DNA from: an uncultured Lachnospiraceae bacterium
Lineage (GTDB): Bacteria > Bacillota > Clostridia > Lachnospirales > Lachnospiraceae
Direction: 5' to 3'
Assembly (NCBI GenBank): GCA_902765725.1
Contig: CACXAT010000002.1
Span: forward strand, 124,001 to 188,000
DNA length: 64,000 nt
The notes beneath the pieces were generated by a model. It ran no database searches and was not told where the DNA came from. It saw only the letters and a list, made by a program, of their open reading frames with translations. This document shows, piece by piece, positions 1 to 7,915 of this stretch (its first letter is position 1; each line of letters begins with the position of its first letter). The position numbers and the translations under genes are program-made.

Positions 1-695
1 TGAAGATCGGACAGAGAGGCCGGGCGGAGATCCTGCTGGAGACCTATGGAGTTCCCGCCCACTCCTCCAATCCGGAGAAGGGGGTCAACGCGGCGTATGC
101 AATGTGCAGGGCTGTGGAGCGCATCCACGCGATGGCGCCCTCCGTGCATGAGTTCCTGGGAAAAGGGATCCTGGAGCTGACAGACATCAAGTCTCTGCCC
201 TATCCGGGCAAATCCGTAGTTCCGGAATACTGCAGCGCGACCTATGACCGCAGACTCCTTGTCGGTGAGACGAAGGAGAGCGTCCTTGCCCCGATCCGCA
301 GGATCCTGGAGGAGCTTCACGAAGAAGACCCCTCCTTTAAGGGAAATGTTTCCTATGCCTCCGGCGAGGAGACCTGCTATACAGGAGAGAAGATCCGTGC
401 GGAGCGGTATTTCCCCGCATGGCTTCTGGAGAGAGACCATCCGGCAGTGCAGCGGGTGATGGAGGGCTTCCGGTCTCACGGATATGAGCCTGAGATCACG
501 AAGTACAGCTTCTGCACCAACGGAAGCCATTACTGCGGCGAGGCGGGCATCCCGTGCCTGGGGATGGGGCCGTCCAGAGAGAACATTGCCCACACCATAG
601 ACGAGTATGTCCCGGTGGAGGAGCTGTACGCGGCAGCGCAGATCTATGAGTGGATGATGGAAGCATTTCTGTGCAAAACAGACAAACTTTCTTGA
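1..695 (+). CDS. M20 family metallohydrolase, YgeY-like (5' truncated)
   Basis: The reading frame is open from the window edge, so the N-terminal catalytic part is missing and only the dimerisation domain and the C-terminal part of the catalytic domain are seen (about 231 residues). Visible marks are the lid-domain segment GVPAHSSNPEKGVNAA, the strand SATYDRRLLVGET, and the C-terminal STNG-type block (here CTNGSHYCGEAGIPCLG) with a following His (AHTIDEY) that is a zinc ligand in M20 enzymes. The pattern resembles the YgeY family, which is found in anaerobic purine-degradation and selenium-linked clusters, rather than ArgE or DapE proper. The next operon is a BMP-type nucleoside importer, which fits such a role. 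M20 membership is firm; the YgeY assignment is an inference from the C-terminal half only. Confidence 0.8.
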   Translation, partial: KIGQRGRAEILLETYGVPAHSSNPEKGVNAAYAMCRAVERIHAMAPSVHEFLGKGILELTDIKSLPYPGKSVVPEYCSATYDRRLLVGETKESVLAPIRRILEELHEEDPSFKGNVSYASGEETCYTGEKIRAERYFPAWLLERDHPAVQRVMEGFRSHGYEPEITKYSFCTNGSHYCGEAGIPCLGMGPSRENIAHTIDEYVPVEELYAAAQIYEWMMEAFLCKTDKLS

Positions 696-719
696 CAGCA
701 TACAGTCTGGTTGTATAAT
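692..719 (+). promoter_or_regulatory. Sigma-A type promoter of BMP importer 1
   Basis: TTGACA at 692-697 and TATAAT at 714-719 with a 16-bp spacer. The -35 box overlaps the stop codon of the upstream hydrolase gene, so the importer has its own promoter. The leader that follows carries an inverted repeat ACAGCAGAA (733-741) / TTCTGCTGT (761-769) and a CCCCATGGGG palindrome at 786-795. No known riboswitch class was recognised in it. Confidence 0.8.
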
Positions 720-822
720 TTTATTGTAAGGCACAGCAGAATCTATAAAATGTACACTGGTTCTGCTGTCTGGAAATCTCAGGGACCCCATGGGGGGAGA
801 ATATGGAAAAGGAGGCAGAAAC

Positions 823-1827
823 ATGAAGAAAGTACTGGCAGCTGTCATGACAGCAGTTCTCGCGGCAGGTATGACTCTGAGTGCGTTTGCGGGAGAGGAT
901 CTTGCGGATAAGAAGATCGCGCTGCTTCTTCCCGGATCGATCGATGATCAGGGCTGGAACGCAACGAACAATGCCGGCGCAAAAGCGGCTGAAGAAGAAC
1001 TGGGCGTAACCATCGATGTCGTTGAGAGTGTACCTGCGGAAGAATATGAATCCACATTCACAGAGTATGCAGAAAAAGGCTATGACCTGATCATGGCTGC
1101 AGGATCCCAGTGGGATGAGTCCGCAACCATCGTTGCCGAGAATTATCCGGACACCATCTTCTGCGCGATCAACGGACAGATCTCCGACTTCCCGAACCAG
1201 ATCCCGGTATTCCCGAAGGAATATGAGGGATCCTATCTGGCAGGCATCATCGCCGGCTATACCACTGAGAACGGCCAGTTCGCGGTGACCGGCGGCCAGT
1301 CCAATGACCCGATGGTCAAGCTGATGGATACCTATGAGGCAATGGCGACCAAGATCGCCGGCGAGCGCGGGATCGAAGGCGCTGCAGCGACCAGAGCATT
1401 CGTGGACAGCTGGACAGACGTTTCCGCGACCAAGGATCTCCTGTCTTCCATGATCGACAATGGCGCGGACACCGTATTCTGCTATTCCAACGAGGGAACC
1501 TCCGGTGCCATCCAGGCAGCTGAGGAAAAGGGCGTGAAGTTCGTCGGATTCTCTGCTGACAAGAATGGCGAATCTGATTGTGTAGTCGCATCTGTCTCCA
1601 TGAACTGGGCAGCTGTATATCCGACCATCGTCGAGAATATCCTGAGCGGCAACTGGACCGGCAGAACCGATATCGGTGTCGCGGAAGGTGTCTTCGAAGT
1701 CATCGAGACCGACCAGATCAGCGAAGAGTGCCATGCAGCCCTTGTGGACGCAGTCTCCGCGATCGAGAATGGCGAAGTTGATTTTGAGCAGTATTTCGGA
1801 GGAGCGGCAGAGACCGAGGCTGAGTAA
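823..1827 (+). CDS. BMP family ABC transporter substrate-binding protein (importer 1)
   Basis: A 334-residue exported solute-binding protein of the BMP/PnrA-like family, whose characterised members bind purine nucleosides for an ABC importer. The start at 823 is chosen for the AAAGGAGG site just upstream; an in-frame ATG at 790 has no ribosome site. Residues 1-23 form a signal peptide ending in an Ala-x-Ala type site (SAFA-GED). There is no lipobox cysteine, which is unusual for a Gram-positive binding protein. BMP hallmarks include LLPGSIDDQGWN near residue 30 and YEGSYLAGIIAG near 135. The protein ends in GGAAETEAE, the same tail as the unrelated sugar-binding protein ending at 18749. It is followed by hairpins and then the ATPase and two permeases. 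Confidence 0.9.
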   Translation: MKKVLAAVMTAVLAAGMTLSAFAGEDLADKKIALLLPGSIDDQGWNATNNAGAKAAEEELGVTIDVVESVPAEEYESTFTEYAEKGYDLIMAAGSQWDESATIVAENYPDTIFCAINGQISDFPNQIPVFPKEYEGSYLAGIIAGYTTENGQFAVTGGQSNDPMVKLMDTYEAMATKIAGERGIEGAAATRAFVDSWTDVSATKDLLSSMIDNGADTVFCYSNEGTSGAIQAAEEKGVKFVGFSADKNGESDCVVASVSMNWAAVYPTIVENILSGNWTGRTDIGVAEGVFEVIETDQISEECHAALVDAVSAIENGEVDFEQYFGGAAETEAE

Positions 1828-1871
1828 CGGACTGTGTCAGCCTGCTGTCTGCATAACATCCAGATATAACA

Positions 1872-1944
1872 GCCCGGGTGGGGGACGATTGCCGTCCGTG
1901 CCCGGGCAGGCAGGCGGGGCAGATATGCTCTGCCTGTTTTTTTA
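1872..1944 (+). terminator. Attenuator/terminator between binding protein and ATPase genes
   Basis: Two hairpins lie in the 167-bp gap. The first (about 1872-1907) pairs GCCCGGG with CCCGGGC, with inner GGACG/CGTCC pairs. The second pairs GGCAGA (1917-1922) with TCTGCC (1929-1934) and is followed by a run of seven T, so it is a Rho-independent terminator. Partial read-through would give much more binding protein than membrane components. Confidence 0.75.
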
Positions 1945-1994
1945 CCCAGCAGGGGTCTGTTCCCCCGGGGACAGACAGATTATGAGGAACTTAT

Positions 1995-3590
1995 ATGGAA
2001 CGGAAACAGAACGCACAGCCGCCGGTGGTAGAGATCGACCACGTCAGCAAACGTTTTGCGAAGGTGCTGGCGAACCACGAAGTCAGCATCACTCTGCACA
2101 GGGGCGAAGTCGTGGCCCTGCTTGGCGAGAACGGCGCCGGCAAGAGTACGATCATGAATATCCTGTACGGGATCTACCACATGACATCCGGAGAGATCCG
2201 GGTGGACGGAGTAAAGCAGAATATAACGACGCCGAGGGATGCCATGGCGCTGGGGATCTCCATGATCCAGCAGCATTTCTCCCTCGTCGGAGCACATACG
2301 GTTACAGAAAACATTATCCTGGGCAACGTCAGGGGTAAGATCGATTACGCGGCTGAGGAGAAGAAGGTCCAGGAACTGTCCGACCGCTATCAGTTCGGCG
2401 TTGACGCGAAGGCAAAGGTGGGAGATCTTCCCGTCGGCATGCAGCAGAAGGTAGAGATCATGAAAGCCCTCTACCGCAACACGCGCATCCTGATCATGGA
2501 TGAGCCGACGGCAGTGCTGATGCCCCAGGAGATCGATACCCTGATGGAGTTCATCCGCAGCTTCGTCGCCCAGGGCAACTCCGTCTTCTTCATCACCCAC
2601 AAGATGCGGGAGGTCATGCAGGTGGCGGACCGGATCGTGATCATGCGAAATGGAGAGGTCAGCGGGACCGTCAGCAAGGCGGAGGTCCAGATGGCGGATC
2701 TGGCCCGGCTGATGATCGGCCACGACCTGGAGGTGCTCAGCCGCTCCGAGCATGATGAGAAGAAGGAGGCTGTCCGGCTCAAGGTCGATCACGTGACGGT
2801 CGAGCGGAAAAATGAGCTTCCTCTGCTGAAGGACCTGAACTTTGAGATCCACGCGGGAGAGATCATGGGTGTGGCCGGCGTATCCGGAAACGGACAGGAT
2901 TCTCTGTGCGAGCTTCTCTACGGAGCCCTCACGCCTACCTCGGGCACGATCACCCTGGACGGGAAGGACATCACCCACCTGAATGTCGCGCAGCACATCG
3001 CGCTGGGCGTCGGCTACTGCGCGTCGGACCGCCACCGCTACGGGATGGTCGCGGACATGTCCCTGTCCGAGAATATGATGCTGAAGTCCAGCTACCTGCA
3101 CCGCTGGGATAAGGGCGGATGGATCAGCTGGAAGAGCGTCGACCGGTACACCCGGGACAAGATCAGCCAGTATTCCATCAAGGCTCCGGATGCGGGCGTC
3201 ACGATCGGCTCCCTCTCCGGCGGCAACCAGCAGAAGGCGGTCGTTGCCAGGGAAGTCGACATGGGACAGAACTTTGTCATCTTCGATCAGCCGACAAGAG
3301 GCCTGGATCTTGGCGCGATCAACTACGTGCACAAGACCATCCTCGGGGAGCGGGAGGCCGGCAAGAGCATCCTGCTGGTATCGACCGAGCTGTCGGAGGT
3401 CTTCACGCTGTCCGACCGGATTGCGGTTATCTGTGAAGGAAAGTTCATGGGCATCTTCCGGAACGGAGAGCTGACCACGGAGCAGATCGGCATGCTGATG
3501 GCAGGCGTACCCATCGAAGAGCTGCCTGAGCGGGAGAACAACGCGGAAGAAGGCGGCGCGGCAGATGGCTTGAAAGGAGGGCAGACTTGA
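1995..3590 (+). CDS. ABC transporter ATP-binding protein, tandem NBD, BMP-importer type
   Basis: A 531-residue protein with two fused nucleotide-binding domains, the ATPase of importer 1 (NupO/YufO-like). Domain 1 (about residues 10-240) has Walker A GENGAGKST, a signature-like LPVGMQQKVEI and Walker B ILIMDEPTA. Domain 2 (about 260-510) has a degenerate Walker A (GVSGNGQDS), the signature LSGGNQQK and a Walker B in which Glu is replaced by Gln (FDQPTRGLD). Such decay of the second active site is usual in this family. The start at 1995 follows a GAGGAA site. The end overlaps the next permease start (TGATG), indicating translational coupling. Confidence 0.92.
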   Translation: MERKQNAQPPVVEIDHVSKRFAKVLANHEVSITLHRGEVVALLGENGAGKSTIMNILYGIYHMTSGEIRVDGVKQNITTPRDAMALGISMIQQHFSLVGAHTVTENIILGNVRGKIDYAAEEKKVQELSDRYQFGVDAKAKVGDLPVGMQQKVEIMKALYRNTRILIMDEPTAVLMPQEIDTLMEFIRSFVAQGNSVFFITHKMREVMQVADRIVIMRNGEVSGTVSKAEVQMADLARLMIGHDLEVLSRSEHDEKKEAVRLKVDHVTVERKNELPLLKDLNFEIHAGEIMGVAGVSGNGQDSLCELLYGALTPTSGTITLDGKDITHLNVAQHIALGVGYCASDRHRYGMVADMSLSENMMLKSSYLHRWDKGGWISWKSVDRYTRDKISQYSIKAPDAGVTIGSLSGGNQQKAVVAREVDMGQNFVIFDQPTRGLDLGAINYVHKTILGEREAGKSILLVSTELSEVFTLSDRIAVICEGKFMGIFRNGELTTEQIGMLMAGVPIEELPERENNAEEGGAADGLKGGQT

Positions 3591-4657
3591 TGAATAAACG
3601 AGGCGAATTCGGACGTCTGATCTTCTGGACGGTCCTTGCGATCTTCCTGGGTCTGCTGATCTGCTATCTGTTTCTGCCGCTGATGGGAGTCTCCCCGTCC
3701 CTTGCATTTACGACGATGGTAACCGGTGTCTTTTCAGATAAGTTCACCATGGGCAACATTCTGATCAAGACAACGCCGCTGATCCTGACAGGCCTGGCAT
3801 TTTCATTTACCTATAAGGCGAACCTGTACAACATCGGAGCCCAGGGGCAGTTTTATGTGGGGTGCATGGGCGCGGTCGCAGTCTCGCTGCGGCTGGCGGA
3901 GAAGATCCCGGGACCGCTGGTTCTGATCCTTGCATGCGCGGCTGCCATGGCGGGCGGCGCGCTGACCGGATTCATCATCGGATTCCTGAAGGCGAAGGCC
4001 GGCGCAAATGAATTCCTGGTCAGCATGATGTCGACCTACGTTGTGATCTATCTGCTGCAGTATTCCCTCGGGAGCTGGCTGCAGGAGGACAAGCATGAAT
4101 ATCTGAAGACGAATTCCATCAAGAAAGCGGTCTGGCTGCCGAAGATCATCGACGGCACTTCCGTATCGCTGGGAATCGTCATAGCCGTGATCGCCGCCAT
4201 CGTGGTGTGGCTGATCCTGTACCGGACCACCCTGGGATACCGGGTCCGCGTGACCGGCCAGAACATCCATGCCGCAAGGTTGTCGGGCATCAATCCGGTC
4301 AGGGAATACATGATCGCCTTCGCGATCTCCGGAGCGATCGCCGGTCTGGCAGGCTTCACGGAGATCAACGGCATGCAGCATATGCTGCTGACGGACTTTG
4401 AGAGCTCGATCGGCTCCTACGGCATTGGTATCGCGATCATGGCATCCGCCAATCCGATCGGCGTGATCTTTGCCGCTCTGCTCTTCGGATTCCTGCAGGT
4501 CGGCGGCACGGTCCTGTCCCATTCGACAGACGCGCCGGCCAGCGTGATCGACCTGATGCTGGGATTCGTCATGCTGTTCGTCCTGATGTCTTTCTTCTTC
4601 CGGAGAAGATCCGAACTCCGGGCCATGAAGAAGCAGGCACTGACTAAGGAAGTATAG
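3590..4657 (+). CDS. ABC transporter permease 1, BMP importer 1
   Basis: A 355-residue integral membrane protein of the BPD_transp_2 family (NupP/YufP-like), predicted with about eight to ten hydrophobic helices. Typical motifs are YNIGAQGQFYVGCMGA near residue 80 and the loop GFLKAKAGANEFLVSMM near 130. The ATG at 3590 overlaps the ATPase stop codon and sits behind AAAGGAGG (3574-3581); a TTG one codon upstream is a less likely start. The C-terminus is basic and cytoplasmic (FFRRRSELRAMKKQ). It forms the transmembrane pore with the permease encoded next. Confidence 0.9.
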   Translation: MNKRGEFGRLIFWTVLAIFLGLLICYLFLPLMGVSPSLAFTTMVTGVFSDKFTMGNILIKTTPLILTGLAFSFTYKANLYNIGAQGQFYVGCMGAVAVSLRLAEKIPGPLVLILACAAAMAGGALTGFIIGFLKAKAGANEFLVSMMSTYVVIYLLQYSLGSWLQEDKHEYLKTNSIKKAVWLPKIIDGTSVSLGIVIAVIAAIVVWLILYRTTLGYRVRVTGQNIHAARLSGINPVREYMIAFAISGAIAGLAGFTEINGMQHMLLTDFESSIGSYGIGIAIMASANPIGVIFAALLFGFLQVGGTVLSHSTDAPASVIDLMLGFVMLFVLMSFFFRRRSELRAMKKQALTKEV

Positions 4658-4668
4658 GAGGGGTCGTG

Positions 4669-5592
4669 ATGCAGAGTATTATCAATCTTCTTACACGAGC
4701 CGTGTTTATGAGTACGCCGCTGATCCTCGGCGCGCTGGGTGAAGTGGTATCCGAGCGCTCCGGCATGATGGTCTGCGCCGTAGAGGGAATCTTCCTGGGC
4801 GGCGCCTGGGGCGGATTCGCCGGAGCCTACCTGAGCGGAGGCAATCTGCTGGTGGGATTCCTGTCTGCGATGATCGTGGGTCTGCTGGTCGCCCTTCTGT
4901 ATGGGTTCACCACCATCTACATGGGACAGCATCAGATCGTTATGGGAACCGCAGTCGCCATCCTGATGACCGGCTTCTGCACCTTCTTCTACCGTGTGAT
5001 CTTCGGAACGCCGACCTCGCCGCTGAAGGTGAGCACGCTGAAAAAGCTTCCGCTGGGACCGCTGGCGAAGATCCCGGTGATCGGGCAGATCGTATTCAGC
5101 CAGAACATCATCACCTATATCGCGTGGATCCTGGTGCCGCTGATCTCGTATTTTATCTTCAGGACGGCGAACGGCCTGACGCTGCGCTCCTGCGGAGAGA
5201 ATCCGGAAGCAGTCGATGTCGCCGGAATCAACGTGCGAAGAGTCCGGATCCTGGCGGTAGGTTTCGCGGGAATCCTCGGCGGCGTTGCCGGCGCCTACTA
5301 CTCCCTGTGCAATGTCGGCATGTACACCTCCGAGATCATCAGCGGACGCGGCTGGATCGCCTTCGGCATCTGCTTCCTGGGCAACTGGAATCCGGTCGGC
5401 GTGCTGATCTATGGCGTGATCTTCGGTATCTGCGATGCCCTGGGCAATTACGTCAAGGCACTGGGAACCAGTGTGCTGCCCAATGAACTGTTCAGCGCAC
5501 TGCCGTATCTGCTGGTCATCATCATGACGGCGCTGCGGCGCTCCTTCAACGTGCCGGCGAAGCTGGGAACGAACTATATCAAGGAAGAGTGA
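4669..5592 (+). CDS. ABC transporter permease 2, BMP importer 1
   Basis: A 307-residue membrane protein, the second permease (NupQ/YufQ-like). The start at 4669 is placed behind AGGAGG at 4656-4661; a GTG directly before it is possible. Family signs are LGALGEVVSERSGMM near the N-terminus and the segment GRGWIAFGICFLGNWNPVGVL near residue 225. The gene lies 11 bp after permease 1 and is closed by a strong terminator, so it is the last gene of the operon. With the neighbouring hydrolase of YgeY type, the substrate is plausibly a purine nucleoside or base; this is inference. Confidence 0.9.
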   Translation: MQSIINLLTRAVFMSTPLILGALGEVVSERSGMMVCAVEGIFLGGAWGGFAGAYLSGGNLLVGFLSAMIVGLLVALLYGFTTIYMGQHQIVMGTAVAILMTGFCTFFYRVIFGTPTSPLKVSTLKKLPLGPLAKIPVIGQIVFSQNIITYIAWILVPLISYFIFRTANGLTLRSCGENPEAVDVAGINVRRVRILAVGFAGILGGVAGAYYSLCNVGMYTSEIISGRGWIAFGICFLGNWNPVGVLIYGVIFGICDALGNYVKALGTSVLPNELFSALPYLLVIIMTALRRSFNVPAKLGTNYIKEE

Positions 5593-5605
5593 AGAGACAA
5601 TCGTA

Positions 5606-5644
5606 AAAGAGAGCAAAAGACGTAAACTGTCTTTTGCTCTCTTT
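5606..5644. terminator. Bidirectional terminator between convergent genes
   Basis: A perfect 16-bp stem (AAAGAGAGCAAAAGAC / its complement) with a 7-nt loop; A-run on the left and T-run on the right, so it can end transcription from both the importer operon and the convergent oxidoreductase gene. Confidence 0.9.
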
Positions 5645-5677
5645 GCGTATACCGGATATGTAAATCTGTGAAAGGTC

Positions 5678-7090
5678 TTATCCCTTCTGCTCAGCAATAT
5701 ACCTTGCCACGTACACGCCGCTTGCCGACGCGTGGGAGAGGGAGTGGGTGACGCCGCTGCCGTCTCCGATGATGAACAGGCCTTTGTGGCTTGTCTCCAG
5801 ATTGTGGTCGATCTCAACCTTCATGTTATAGAACTTGACTTCGACACCGTAGAGCAGGGTGTCATCGTTGGCGGTACCCGGAGCGATCTTGTCGAGGGCG
5901 TAGATCATCTCGATGATGTCGTCCAGGATTCTCTTCGGGATGACCAGGCTCAGGTCGCCGGGGGTCGCGTCCAGCGTGGGCCGCACGAAGGACTTTGAGA
6001 TCCTCTTCTCCGTGCTGCGGTGTCCGCGGATCAGATCGCCGAAGCGCTGGAGGATGACCCCGCCGCCCAGCATGTTGGAGAGGCGCGCGATGGACTCGCC
6101 GTAGCCGTTGCTGTCATGGAACGGATCGGTGAAATGCTTGGAGACCAGCAGCGCGAAGTTGGTGTTGCCGGTCTGCTTCTCCGGATCCTCATAGCTGTGG
6201 CCGTTGACGGTCACGATGCCGTTGGTGTTTTCATTGACGACTGCGCCCTTCGGGTTCATGCAGAAGGTACGGACCAGATCCTGGTACTTCTGCGTCTTGT
6301 AGACGATCTTGCCCTCATAGAGCTCGTCGGTGATCTCCTGGAAGACTTCAGCGGGAAGCTCCACGCGAACGCCGATATCCACCTGGTTGGATTTTGTCCG
6401 GATCCCCAGAGACTCGCAGACACCTTCCATCCAGCTGCTGCCGCTGCGTCCCACGGAGGCGATGCAGTAATCGCAGGAGAAGGTCTCCTTTTCCGTCTCG
6501 ATCTCGAAGCCTTCTGCTTTGCCGCTGTCCGGGGTCTGCGCGCCTTCGGCCTTCAGTGACCGGATTTCCTTTACGGGAGTATGGAAATAAAAGTCCGCCT
6601 TATCCTTCAGATCTGCATAGATATTCTCCAGCACATCATAATTGATATCGGTTCCCAGATGGCGGACAGACGCGGTCAGAAGATGCAGATTGTTCTTCAG
6701 GCAGATCGTCTTGAACCTGGAGTTGCCGGTGGAGTAGAGCTTCGTCGATCCGCCGCCGTTCTCCACATTGATCTTGTCAACATAGTTCATCAGATCGATG
6801 GCCTGCTTTCTGCCGATATACTCATAGAGCGTGCCGCCGAATTCATTGGTGATATTGTATTTGCCGTCTGAGAATGCACCGGCTCCGCCGAAGCCGTTCA
6901 TGATCGAGCAGGTCCTGCAGTGAATACAGGTCTTGACCTTGTCTCCGTCGATCGGACATCTGCGCTGCTCCAGCGGCGCGCCAGTCTCGAAGAGGGCAAC
7001 CTTAAGATCAGGGCAGAGTCTGGTAAGCTCATATGCGGAGAAGATTCCGCCGGGCCCCGCTCCGATAATAATCACGTCATAGTGTTTCAT
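5678..7090 (-). CDS. NAD(P)/FAD-dependent oxidoreductase
   Basis: A 470-residue flavoprotein. The N-terminal Rossmann motif is DVIIIGAGPGGIFSAYEL; a Cys-rich block CIHCRTCSIMNGFGGAGAFSDGKYN follows near residues 62-86, and a C-terminal FAD motif GLFIIGDGSG lies near 440. This layout is common in Clostridia proteins annotated as FAD-dependent dehydrogenases of unknown substrate. The start at 7090 is preferred over an upstream ATG (7147) because it follows a GGAGGT site and begins exactly at the Rossmann strand. The gene stands alone between a bidirectional terminator and a divergent gene. The substrate is not predictable from sequence. Confidence 0.85.
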   Translation of the reverse strand: MKHYDVIIIGAGPGGIFSAYELTRLCPDLKVALFETGAPLEQRRCPIDGDKVKTCIHCRTCSIMNGFGGAGAFSDGKYNITNEFGGTLYEYIGRKQAIDLMNYVDKINVENGGGSTKLYSTGNSRFKTICLKNNLHLLTASVRHLGTDINYDVLENIYADLKDKADFYFHTPVKEIRSLKAEGAQTPDSGKAEGFEIETEKETFSCDYCIASVGRSGSSWMEGVCESLGIRTKSNQVDIGVRVELPAEVFQEITDELYEGKIVYKTQKYQDLVRTFCMNPKGAVVNENTNGIVTVNGHSYEDPEKQTGNTNFALLVSKHFTDPFHDSNGYGESIARLSNMLGGGVILQRFGDLIRGHRSTEKRISKSFVRPTLDATPGDLSLVIPKRILDDIIEMIYALDKIAPGTANDDTLLYGVEVKFYNMKVEIDHNLETSHKGLFIIGDGSGVTHSLSHASASGVYVARYIAEQKG

Positions 7091-7131
7091 GGCATACCTC
7101 CATATTTGAATATTATTCAATGCCACAGGCC

Positions 7132-7160
7132 AGTGTAGCAGATTCATTGCGGATTGTGAA
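7132..7160 (-). promoter_or_regulatory. Candidate promoter of the FAD oxidoreductase gene
   Basis: Read on the minus strand: TTCACA (7155-7160), 17-bp spacer, TACACT (7132-7137), about 40 bp upstream of the start codon. Confidence 0.5.
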
Positions 7161-7235
7161 TGTGCAGTGCTATACTTTTTTGCGTAATTTGCGGGAAAAG
7201 GAAGAAAAGAGCCGGATCAGACAGGGGACAGAAGC

Positions 7236-7802
7236 ATGGGAAAGGATATTCAATATCAGCTGATCAGAAGCAGGCGAAAGACCATCGGGATCCAGGTGAA
7301 GGACGGGATGGTCACAGTCAGGGCCCCGCTGCGCACATCCGCGCAGGAGATCGAGGCCTTTGTGGAGCGCTCCCGCTCCTGGATCGAGAAGCATCTGCGC
7401 CTTCAGGAGGAAATGAAAAAGCGGCAGGAAGAAACCGGCATGAAGAAGCTCACAAGGCAGGAGCTGGAGGCGCTGGCCCAGGAGGCGGTACGCCGCATCC
7501 CGGAGAGAGTCGCCTACTATGCCCCGAAGGTCGGTGTCACCTACGGGAACATCACGATCCGGAACCAGCGCTCCCGCTGGGGCAGCTGCAGCGCGAAGGG
7601 CAATCTGAACTTCAACTGCCTGCTGTGCCTGGCTCCGCCCGGGGCGATGGACGCGGTGGTGGTCCATGAGCTGTGCCACCGGCTGGAAATGAACCATTCG
7701 AAGCGGTTCTATGAGGAAGTCCTGCGTGTTTATCCGAATTATTATAAGGATCACGCCTGGCTGAAGGAGCATGGACGGGAACTGCTTGACCGGCTTCCCT
7801 GA
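7236..7802 (+). CDS. YgjP-like zinc metallopeptidase (DUF45/M48-like)
   Basis: A 188-residue protein of the YgjP family. The zinc motif HELCH is near residue 144, followed by the typical NHSKRFYEEV (about 153-162). The conserved core WGSCSAKGNLNFN lies near residue 114. The N-terminal half (IRSRRKTIGIQVKDGMVTVRAP) is the beta-rich region common to this family. Length matches the usual 180-240 residues. Biological substrates of these enzymes are poorly known. The gene lies divergent from the oxidoreductase and upstream of the secreted WG-repeat protein; no clear operon link is visible. Confidence 0.88.
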   Translation: MGKDIQYQLIRSRRKTIGIQVKDGMVTVRAPLRTSAQEIEAFVERSRSWIEKHLRLQEEMKKRQEETGMKKLTRQELEALAQEAVRRIPERVAYYAPKVGVTYGNITIRNQRSRWGSCSAKGNLNFNCLLCLAPPGAMDAVVVHELCHRLEMNHSKRFYEEVLRVYPNYYKDHAWLKEHGRELLDRLP

Positions 7803-7915
7803 CGAATTCTGCGACAAATTCCACACAGAAGTTGTCAGTGGATGCATTATCCTGTACAATATCTACAAATGTGGCTTTTTCGTCAGTTGCTGATAATTAT
7901 GCAGGAGGTAGAACT

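Noticed and set aside
720..822. Purine riboswitch in the leader of BMP importer 1
   Set aside because: A hairpin is present, but the conserved three-way junction and loop sequences of the purine class are not seen.
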